This document shows, one piece after another, positions 1 through 4,504 of a DNA stretch of 7,345 bases. Both the position numbers and the translations under genes were made by a program. The notes under the pieces were generated by a model that worked only from the letters and a program-made list of their open reading frames with translations, searched no databases and was not told the origin of the DNA. Where the stretch lies: assembly GCA_965651135.1 (NCBI GenBank), contig CBFGRJ010000370.1, forward strand, positions 1-7,345, written 5' to 3'. Numbering within the stretch: the stretch's first letter is position 1; every line of letters starts with the position of its first letter. The stretch comes from JAICQQ01 sp965651135 (GTDB lineage: Bacteria; Myxococcota_A; Polyangia; Polyangiales; Polyangiaceae).

Positions 1-2
1 CA

Positions 3-650
3 AACGGCCGTCGTGCGGGGGTCTCGCATCTGCGCCGGCCGGAGCTCAGCTGGACGAGGCCGGCGCACGTCACCGTGCGCGTGCGCCGTGAGGTGCCGAA
101 CCTGAGGACACGAAAGGTGCTACGCCGTGTCTGGGCCTGCTTCCACGCCTGCGCCGCCCTGCCCGGGTTTCGCATCGTCGAGTATTCGCTGCAGGGCAAC
201 CACATGCATCTGCTGGTGGAGGCGAAGAGCGCAAAAGCGCTCGCGCGCGGAATGCAGGGGTTCTCGATTCGCCTGGCGCGCAGCTTGAACAAGATGATGG
301 GTCGCCGCGGGCATTCCGTTTTCGCCGATCGATATCACTGTCAGCCGATCAAGACGGCGCTCCAGGCGCGAAATGCCATGCGCTACGTGCTGAACAACCG
401 CCGGCGTCACATGCGCCAGTTCGGCAAGCTCGCAGGGCCCAGCTTCGTCGATCCGTGTTCGTCGGCCTGGTCGAGCGGCGCCTACGCCGTGGCGTTGGAC
501 CCGGCGTACAGCCCTCGCGCGCAGTTGGGTGCTGAGTTCGCGGGGCTGCCACCTATCGCGAAAGCGCGCTCGTGGCTCTTGCGCAGCGCTTGGAAGCGCC
601 TCGGTTACCTGATGATTGACGAGCCTCCGGCCCCCGACGTGCTCCATTGA
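3..650 (+). CDS. REP-associated tyrosine transposase (RAYT, Y1/HUH family), 5' end outside window
   Basis: A single-strand DNA transposase-like enzyme of the Y1 (IS200-like) HUH family, in the RAYT branch that acts on REP palindromes. The frame is open to the left edge, and the residues before the GTG at 75 (GRRAGVSHLRRPELSW, then AHVTVRVRREVPNLR) match the usual N-terminal part of this family, so that GTG is internal and the true start is upstream. Counting from the first visible codon (215 residues), the HUH motif is the HMH in GNHMHLLVEA (H67, H69; codons at 201-209). The likely catalytic tyrosine is Y128 in AMRYVLNNRRRH. The FADRYH segment between them is also typical of the family. The C-terminal 60 residues are variable, as is usual. 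RAYTs are normally single-copy and domesticated, and they do not lie inside a classical IS. No terminal inverted repeats are visible here. The family call is firm; activity is not known. Confidence 0.9.
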   Translation, partial: NGRRAGVSHLRRPELSWTRPAHVTVRVRREVPNLRTRKVLRRVWACFHACAALPGFRIVEYSLQGNHMHLLVEAKSAKALARGMQGFSIRLARSLNKMMGRRGHSVFADRYHCQPIKTALQARNAMRYVLNNRRRHMRQFGKLAGPSFVDPCSSAWSSGAYAVALDPAYSPRAQLGAEFAGLPPIAKARSWLLRSAWKRLGYLMIDEPPAPDVLH

Positions 651-720
651 GTCCGGGTTCGGTGCAAAGCTGTACTAAATAGTGCCAGTAGCACCCGGTG
701 ACTGAGCGGCCAGCAGCTGC

Positions 721-966
721 TTGCCCGAAATGCTGAGGTGCTATCTGCAACAATCGCCGTTCACTTCTTCTCGGCACGGTGAACATTTCGTTTGTGTGAA
801 GTACCCCGCACAGGGAGACCTGGCCGAGCGAGTTCGAGCACGCCAAGGGCTGGAAGACGCGCTCGATGCGGAGTTGCGTTCTCGCGGCCTGGGCTGTGTG
901 GTCGGTAACGGGCTAGGGCACCGGGCGCCATACGATCACTGGGGCCGAGCCCTCGCCATGGCCTAG
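721..966 (+). pseudogene. Possible remnant of a small conserved hypothetical protein
   Basis: An 81-codon frame opening with TTG. Its middle part (LAERVRARQGLEDALDAELRS, then RGLGCVVGNGLGHR) reads like genuine protein. It recalls small hypothetical proteins with a glycine-rich turn after an amphipathic helix (LxxALxxxLxxxGLGxVxGxGxG), which usually continue for several more strands. Here the frame ends soon after that motif, and neither alternative frame gives a sensible continuation. There is no Shine-Dalgarno sequence before the TTG, and the wobble positions are less GC-rich than in the neighbours. I read it as a decayed or truncated gene next to the transposase. It could also be a chance ORF. 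The family resemblance is from memory and is weak. Confidence 0.25.
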
Positions 967-974
967 TCGATCGC

Positions 975-999
975 GTAGGGGTCAGACCCCGTATACGCG
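975..999. repeat. GTAG-headed palindrome, REP-like candidate
   Basis: A 13-bp perfect palindrome with an odd centre (GGGGTCAGACCCC, 978-990). Its first G is also the last base of GTAG (975-978), the tetranucleotide found at the foot of classical REP hairpins recognised by RAYT transposases. Outer arms CGCGTA (972-977) and TACGCG (994-999) extend the symmetry with a three-base bulge (991-993). It lies 324 bp downstream of the transposase stop. Only one copy is present in the window, so its repeat status is not shown. Confidence 0.4.
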
Positions 1000-1024
1000 T
1001 AGCCATAGTGCTCCCGCTTGGTGC

Positions 1025-1315
1025 TCAGTAGCCTCCGTAGATCCAGGCCTTACCGTCGGCAACGAGGTCCATCCACGGGAACCAGGTGGGCTGACTCTGG
1101 GTCTCATATTGCCAGCCGAAGAGCACCTGGTAGTCGCGCGTGTTTGGGTTGCAGAATACCAGGCTATTGGCATCGTTCTTCATGCCGGTCCGCTCCATCC
1201 CGCCCGAAACCGCAACGTCGCCGTCCCGCGACAGGATCCAACCGTTCCTCTCCACGAGCTCTTTGAGAAAGCCCGACATTCGGGGTTGTTCTCGTGCTGC
1301 GATGCTTTTCAGCAA
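1025..1315 (-). CDS. Small hypothetical protein (84 or 96 aa)
   Basis: I do not recognise this family. The protein is rich in aromatics and glycine: SGGMERTGMKNDANSLVFCN is followed by a W/F-rich C-terminus, with WQYETQ and WFPWMDLVADGKAWIYGGY at the end. Codons favour G/C in the third position at roughly 78 per cent by eye, as in real genes here, so it is probably coding. There is no signal peptide or membrane segment. Two starts are possible: TTG at 1315, 10 nt after the stop of the AmgK-like gene, or ATG at 1279, giving the 84-residue form beginning MSGFLKELVERNGW. Neither has a good Shine-Dalgarno sequence. The ATG form seems more natural because the extra 12 residues add nothing recognisable. 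Its close position on the same strand suggests co-transcription with the kinase gene. Its end facing the transposase region is short and ordinary. Confidence 0.6.
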   Translation of the reverse strand: MLKSIAAREQPRMSGFLKELVERNGWILSRDGDVAVSGGMERTGMKNDANSLVFCNPNTRDYQVLFGWQYETQSQPTWFPWMDLVADGKAWIYGGY

Positions 1316-1325
1316 CCGTGCCGCG

Positions 1326-2390
1326 CTAGGTGGGTCGGGCGCGCGCCAGCACTCGATCCAACATGGCGCCCAGCGCGGCGAGCTCGCGATGGTGCGACAA
1401 CCGCGCCAGCGCAGCCCGAGCCTTTTCGATGGTGGGCTCGACGAAATGCAGAAAATTCGGGTTGCCGTTCACCCGGTCGATGAACACGAACCGCCCCGCG
1501 TCTTTGAGTTTGCGCTGCACGGTGGTGGTGTCGAACTCTTCGCCGACGGCGTGCCGCTCCGCGGGGCTCAGCCCGAGGTGTCGCGTGTATTCGTCCAGCC
1601 TCTTTTCGATGAAGCTACGCGAAAATGTCTGATAGCTATCGGTGAGGAGCGCGACCAAATCGTAGACCCGAGGCCCGAGCAGCGCGTCTTGGAAATCGAT
1701 CCATGCCAAGCCGAGGCCCTCATCGTCCTCGGTGACCATCAGATTCCGGCTTTGGTAGTCGCGGTGCACGAAGCCTCTAGGCCAGCTTGATACCGTGCGC
1801 GCCAGGTAGTCGGCAGCGCGATCGAAGATGTCGCGATCGGCAGGCGTAAGCCGAATGTCGCGCGCCTCGAGCGCCCATTCCCTGAAGTGCTCCACCTCCC
1901 AGAACAGCAAATCGTAGTCGAAGGCGCGCTCTTTGACGATGCACCGATTCGGCAGGAGCGCGAGCGAACGCTGAGCGTTGGCGAGGTCCCGCACGGCGAT
2001 CTGGTACAAGAGCTCGCGCTTGTCCGGATACTTCGCCAAAAAATTGGCGAGGGTGTGATCACCCAAGTCTTCCACCAAGAGCACGCCTTGCGCGCAGGCT
2101 TCGTGCACGATCTTGGGCACGCGTACGCCGCGTTCGGCGAGCAGATCGCGCACCTCGAGAAATGGCCATCGCCTGCCGGTGTCGGCTACCTTGGCGATTT
2201 CTTGACTAGCGCCGGGCACGTGCATCGCGACCGCCGTACCGTCGCCGAGCCGCACCCTGAAGAAGCGTCGAGTCGAGGCGCCCCCTTGCATCTCCTCCGT
2301 GACGACCGGGCCCTCGAGGCCCGTCAGTGCAGCGACTACTCGCTCGATGGTACGAATGGGATCCAGGTCTGCTGCATTCTCTGCTTGCAT
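1326..2390 (-). CDS. AmgK-like sugar kinase (aminoglycoside phosphotransferase fold)
   Basis: A cytosolic small-molecule kinase of the APH/choline-kinase fold. The best match from memory is AmgK, the anomeric N-acetylmuramate/N-acetylglucosamine kinase of peptidoglycan recycling, and its COG3178 relatives. Over 354 residues the order is: a nucleotide loop around GGASTRRFFRV (37-47), a hinge LLVEDLGDHTL (104-114), the catalytic loop HRDYQSRN (209-216; H209, D211, N216) and the metal-binding D232 in IDFQDALLGPRVYDLVALL (231-249). A C-terminal helical part contains VQRKLKDAGRFVFIDR (291-306), which corresponds to the QRxLKxxGxF segment of AmgK. The length fits the family. The ATG has a strong Shine-Dalgarno sequence (AGGTGA at 2402-2397, six bases away). 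AmgK is often next to murU, but no nucleotidyltransferase is visible here, so the exact substrate is inferred. It diverges from rsmG and probably shares a transcript with the small gene downstream. Confidence 0.8.
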   Translation of the reverse strand: MQAENAADLDPIRTIERVVAALTGLEGPVVTEEMQGGASTRRFFRVRLGDGTAVAMHVPGASQEIAKVADTGRRWPFLEVRDLLAERGVRVPKIVHEACAQGVLLVEDLGDHTLANFLAKYPDKRELLYQIAVRDLANAQRSLALLPNRCIVKERAFDYDLLFWEVEHFREWALEARDIRLTPADRDIFDRAADYLARTVSSWPRGFVHRDYQSRNLMVTEDDEGLGLAWIDFQDALLGPRVYDLVALLTDSYQTFSRSFIEKRLDEYTRHLGLSPAERHAVGEEFDTTTVQRKLKDAGRFVFIDRVNGNPNFLHFVEPTIEKARAALARLSHHRELAALGAMLDRVLARARPT

Positions 2391-2440
2391 CAGCGCTCAC
2401 CTACCGCCGGTACCCTGAATGGAGTACACCGGCTTTGGCG
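2391..2440. promoter_or_regulatory. Divergent spacer between the AmgK-like gene and rsmG
   Basis: A 50-bp gap between divergent starts that must hold or overlap the promoters of both units, unless rsmG starts further downstream. On the minus strand it contains the AGGTGA ribosome-binding site of the kinase gene (2397-2402). I see no convincing -35/-10 pair for either direction. The rsmG promoter may lie within the kinase coding sequence. Confidence 0.4.
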
Positions 2441-3115
2441 ATGCCGCTACCCATGCTCGGTTCTGGCTGGGCCACTAGGCTCGAAAGCGTGGCCTCGGCG
2501 CTGCTGTCCGTCGACAGCTCGGGTACGATGGCGTCATTTCGGCAAAGTGTGCCGAGCCTGTGTCGGTATTTGGACCTTTTGGTTGACTGGAACAGTCGTT
2601 TGGACTTGACGGCTGCACGGTCGGAGGACGAGCTGGTCGATGTCGCGCTGGCCGACGCGCTCGTGCTGGCCTCGGCCACAGCAGCGCAAACGCCTGGGCG
2701 GCCCCCGCCGCGTTGGGTGGACGTGGGCAGTGGAGCTGGAGCGCCCGCTCTCGTGCTTGCCTTGCTGCGCCCCGATCTCGAGCTCACCCTGATCGAACCG
2801 AAGAGCAAGCGGGTCGCCTTTTTGCGGACGTGTGCTGGTGCGCTCGGGCTCGGCAACGTGGAGGTGCGACGCTGTCGCGCCGAGCAGTTGGACGCGCAAA
2901 GCTACGACGTCGCGCTATCGCGTGCGACTTTGCCACCGGACCTATGGCTTTCGGAAGGCGCAAGATTGGCGCACCAGTCGATCTGGGTGCTGATCGCGCG
3001 TGGAGCTGCGCCCCTCTCGGAGGATCTGAGGCTGGCTGACGATCGAAGCTACCGCTGGCCGCTCACCGGCAGCGCGCGTCGCGCCTTGCGCTACGAGGCC
3101 ACATCGTGCAGCTGA
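2441..3115 (+). CDS. rsmG: 16S rRNA (guanine527-N7)-methyltransferase RsmG (GidB)
   Basis: A SAM-dependent methyltransferase that makes m7G527 in the 530 loop of 16S rRNA on the small subunit. Counting from the ATG at 2441 (224 residues): the N-terminal family signature LLVDWNSRLDLTAAR (46-60), the SAM-binding motif I VDVGSGAGAP (93-102), EPKSKRVAFLR (119-129) with the acidic residue binding the SAM ribose, and SRA (160-162). These are the RsmG landmarks in the right order, and the length is close to the usual 205-220. The start is uncertain: the frame is open back to a GTG at 2327 inside the kinase gene, and ATGs at 2453 and 2528 are also possible. None has a clear Shine-Dalgarno sequence. 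I prefer 2441 because it leaves the helix before WN complete and does not overlap the divergent gene. The end overlaps the CULT gene by 10 bp. Confidence 0.88.
   Translation: MPLPMLGSGWATRLESVASALLSVDSSGTMASFRQSVPSLCRYLDLLVDWNSRLDLTAARSEDELVDVALADALVLASATAAQTPGRPPPRWVDVGSGAGAPALVLALLRPDLELTLIEPKSKRVAFLRTCAGALGLGNVEVRRCRAEQLDAQSYDVALSRATLPPDLWLSEGARLAHQSIWVLIARGAAPLSEDLRLADDRSYRWPLTGSARRALRYEATSCS
3095..3098 (+). promoter_or_regulatory. Ribosome-binding site that sets the CULT gene start
   Basis: GAGG lies inside the last codons of rsmG, seven bases before the GTG at 3106. No in-frame ATG exists near the beginning of the CULT frame, so this site and the overlap of start and upstream stop (3106-3115) support the GTG start and translational coupling to rsmG. 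Confidence 0.55.
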
Positions 3116-3540
3116 GTCGCCGCGAATGCCGCACGGGCGAGCGGGCCCCTGCGAACCTTCCCGCCGGGGACCGGGAATTCGAGGCGGACCTCGATCATGA
3201 AGAGGGCTGGTACGCCTGCGCCCAGTGCGGCGAGCGCCTGGCGCACGAGTCGTGGGTGCTTTCGAGCGCCGCGAGCGGGCCGTTGGTGTTCGCGAACCCC
3301 CACGGTCGATTCTTTCAGCTGCTGCTTTTGCGCTGCTCTCGCGGGGTGGTGTTCGACCACCACGCCACTGCCGAGCATACCTGGTTCAGCGGGTACACCT
3401 GGCGTGTAGGAGTATGTGGCAGCTGTACAACGCACGTTGGCTGGCGTTTCGAAGCTCAAATTCCCGGCGCGGAGCCCCCAGAGTTCGTGGCGGTCAGTCA
3501 AGCGGCCGTCAGATTTGTGCGTGGCCTTGGACCAAGCTGA
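3106..3540 (+). CDS. CULT-domain (cereblon-like) zinc protein
   Basis: A stand-alone CULT domain, the thalidomide-binding beta-tent fold of eukaryotic cereblon, known from bacterial homologues such as Magnetospirillum MsCI4. Of 144 residues, about 36-135 are the domain. Visible: zinc ligands C38/C41 (CAQC) and C104/C107 (CGSC); NPHG at 64-67; EHTWFSGYTW at 90-99; HVGWRF at 110-115. The three pocket tryptophans W93, W99 and W113 have the spacing 6 and 14 of human W380, W386 and W400. N64 sits 29 residues before W93, as N351 does before W380, and E90/H91 match E377/H378. The aromatic cage therefore looks intact. There is no signal peptide, so it should be cytosolic, and no Lon-like domain is attached, so it is not a ligase receptor. 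The first 30 residues are basic and unassigned. The physiological ligand in bacteria is unknown. For eukaryotic cereblon, C-terminal cyclic imides of damaged proteins are accepted ligands. Its gene overlaps rsmG by 10 bp. Confidence 0.88.
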   Translation: MQLSRRECRTGERAPANLPAGDREFEADLDHEEGWYACAQCGERLAHESWVLSSAASGPLVFANPHGRFFQLLLLRCSRGVVFDHHATAEHTWFSGYTWRVGVCGSCTTHVGWRFEAQIPGAEPPEFVAVSQAAVRFVRGLGPS

Positions 3541-3684
3541 ATCATTCGAAAAATCCGCTGGGCTTTTCGCAACGGCAGAAATCTCCGCGAGCCGCAAAAA
3601 AAGGGAAATACAGATTAGGCGCACACTTTTTCGCCAGCCGATCGACGAACAAGCTGCATGGGATTTTTGGTTCTTCCGCCCCCT

Positions 3685-3713
3685 TTGGCTTTGCCGTGTT
3701 TTGTGGGTAGAAC
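3685..3713 (+). promoter_or_regulatory. Weak sigma70-like promoter candidate for yceI
   Basis: TTGGCT (3685-3690) and TAGAAC (3708-3713) are separated by 17 bases in the A/T-richer intergenic stretch, roughly 110 bp before the yceI start. Both boxes match the consensus only partly. This is a suggestion from spacing and position. Confidence 0.25.
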
Positions 3714-3781
3714 ACTGCCGCCCAACGAAAAACGGGGAAGGATCGGCCTTTCCCAGCGTACGTTGAATCATCTCGTTCCCG

Positions 3782-3806
3782 CCCCCGTCCAAGCGGGGGG
3801 TACCCC
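3782..3806 (+). promoter_or_regulatory. G/C-run hairpin in the yceI leader
   Basis: CCCCCG (3782-3787) can pair with CGGGGG (3794-3799) around a six-base loop. The same G run can instead form the perfect palindrome GGGGTACCCC (3797-3806). The two pairings exclude each other. They sit just ahead of the AAGGTGAG ribosome-binding site (3813-3820) of yceI, so they could affect mRNA stability or translation. There is no T-run, so it is not a typical terminator. Confidence 0.35.
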
Positions 3807-3824
3807 AATCGTAAGGTGAGCCAC

Positions 3825-4382
3825 ATGAAGATTCGAACCAAATGGATAGGCGCTGGCCTACTGTCGAGCGCGTTGTGCATCGCAGCCATTGCCCACGCGG
3901 GCTACGAGAAAGCCCCTGGCCCGAACACCGTGCAGTTCAAGACAAAGGCCATCAAGGGAATGGTCAAGATCAACGGGTCCGTGCCCGGTTTGACGGTCGC
4001 CCAGCAAGAGGGCAGCAACCTCGTATTCAAGGCCGAACTGCACAAGATCTCGACTGGCATCGGCGCTCGGGACGAACACGCGAAAGAGGCGTTGAACGTC
4101 AGCAAGCATCCTATGGCCAAGCTCGTCGTGCCGGTCAGCTCCGTCGAAGAGCCTAAAGGCGGGGCAATCAAGAACAAGCCCGGGAGCGGAGACTTCACCC
4201 TGAATGGCGTTACGAAGAAGCTCAAGTTTCTCTACGACGTCGAGGAGAAGGGCGGCAAATACATCATCACGGGGAAGTTCCAGATCAAGCTCACGGACTA
4301 CGGGGTCAAGCCGCCGTGCAAAGCGGGCGTGTGCGTGGAGGACAAGGTCCAAGTCGTGGCCAAATTCGCCATGAAGAAGTAG
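3825..4382 (+). CDS. Secreted YceI-family lipid-binding protein
   Basis: A periplasmic protein of the YceI family, a lipocalin-like beta-barrel that binds long isoprenoids or related amphiphiles. I chose ATG 3825 over the in-frame GTG at 3816, because the GTG lies inside the Shine-Dalgarno sequence AAGGTGAG (3813-3820) that serves the ATG. The 185-residue product starts with a classical signal peptide (MKIRTKW, then a hydrophobic stretch, cleavage after AHA at 25). Family marks follow: NTVQFKTKAIKGMVKI near the mature N-terminus, STGIGARDEHAKEALNVSKH (76-95), FTLNGVTK (124-131), and LTDYGVKPPCKAGVCVEDKV near the end. Cysteines 165 and 170 (CKAGVC) are the only ones in the mature protein, so a periplasmic disulfide is possible. 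The length is normal for YceI. It precedes the haem-motif barrel gene by 56 bp on the same strand, which suggests a shared envelope role. Confidence 0.87.
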   Translation: MKIRTKWIGAGLLSSALCIAAIAHAGYEKAPGPNTVQFKTKAIKGMVKINGSVPGLTVAQQEGSNLVFKAELHKISTGIGARDEHAKEALNVSKHPMAKLVVPVSSVEEPKGGAIKNKPGSGDFTLNGVTKKLKFLYDVEEKGGKYIITGKFQIKLTDYGVKPPCKAGVCVEDKVQVVAKFAMKK

Positions 4383-4407
4383 AGGGGGCGTTCCTCAAAC
4401 ATTGACG

Positions 4408-4504
4408 CCGAGTCGCCCGAGCGACTAAAACCCCTCAGATGCTGCTCCAAAGCGGGTCCAGCACGCCCAAGGCCCCGAGTCGCCAACGTCGCTCGGGGCT
4501 TTGG
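4408..4504 (+). promoter_or_regulatory. Competing inverted repeats at the yceI/barrel junction
   Basis: Hairpin A pairs AGTCGC (4411-4416) with GCGACT (4421-4426). Hairpin B pairs 4467-4479 with 4492-4504, a 13-bp stem with one G-U pair, and lies inside codons 10-22 of the barrel gene. In addition CCCGAGCGAC (4416-4425) is perfectly complementary to GTCGCTCGGG (4488-4497), so a long-range helix enclosing the start codon at 4439 would break both hairpins. CCGAGTCGCC is also directly repeated at 4408-4417 and 4475-4484. The barrel gene has no visible Shine-Dalgarno sequence. The arrangement resembles an attenuator or a translation switch; that role is inferred. Confidence 0.4.

Larger units (their letters stand above)
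651..1024. other. Gene-poor stretch downstream of the transposase
   Basis: There is no convincing intact gene here. It holds a possible small hairpin just after the transposase (CCGGGT at 653-658 against ACCCGG at 693-698, with GTGC/GCAC at 682-685/691-694 nested inside), a decayed-looking ORF (721-966) and a GTAG-headed palindrome (975-990). Third-position GC in the ORF is clearly lower than in neighbouring genes. The stretch ends at the stop codon of the minus-strand small gene. Confidence 0.5.
3541..3824. other. Intergenic stretch of lower GC before yceI
   Basis: About 280 bp with clearly more A/T than the genes around it, including runs of A (3596-3603) and T. No convincing gene is present; the frames through it on both strands lack family features. 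Just after the CULT stop there is a weak inverted repeat (CGAAAA 3547-3552 with TTTTCG 3564-3569) that might act as a poor terminator. The right part is the promoter and leader of yceI. An unrecognised small RNA cannot be excluded. Confidence 0.5.

Noticed and set aside
2327..2440. Upstream extension of rsmG to the GTG at 2327
   Set aside because: It would overlap the divergent kinase gene by 64 bp and add residues not found in RsmG proteins.
1887..2609. Long plus-strand ORF across the kinase and rsmG starts
   Set aside because: It is a shadow of the minus-strand AmgK-like gene, which has catalytic motifs and a strong ribosome-binding site; the ORF has no family features.
3686..3700. Sigma54-like site (TGGC near TTGC)
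   Set aside because: The spacing between the GG and GC elements is too short for a sigma54 promoter.
3091..3792. 233-codon minus-strand ORF opposite the CULT gene
   Set aside because: The plus strand keeps the zinc and tryptophan motifs of CULT; the minus frame shows nothing recognisable.
4467..4504. Rho-independent terminator after yceI
   Set aside because: The stem is strong, but it lies inside the signal-peptide codons of the barrel gene and is followed by only three T before G, so a simple terminator is unlikely.
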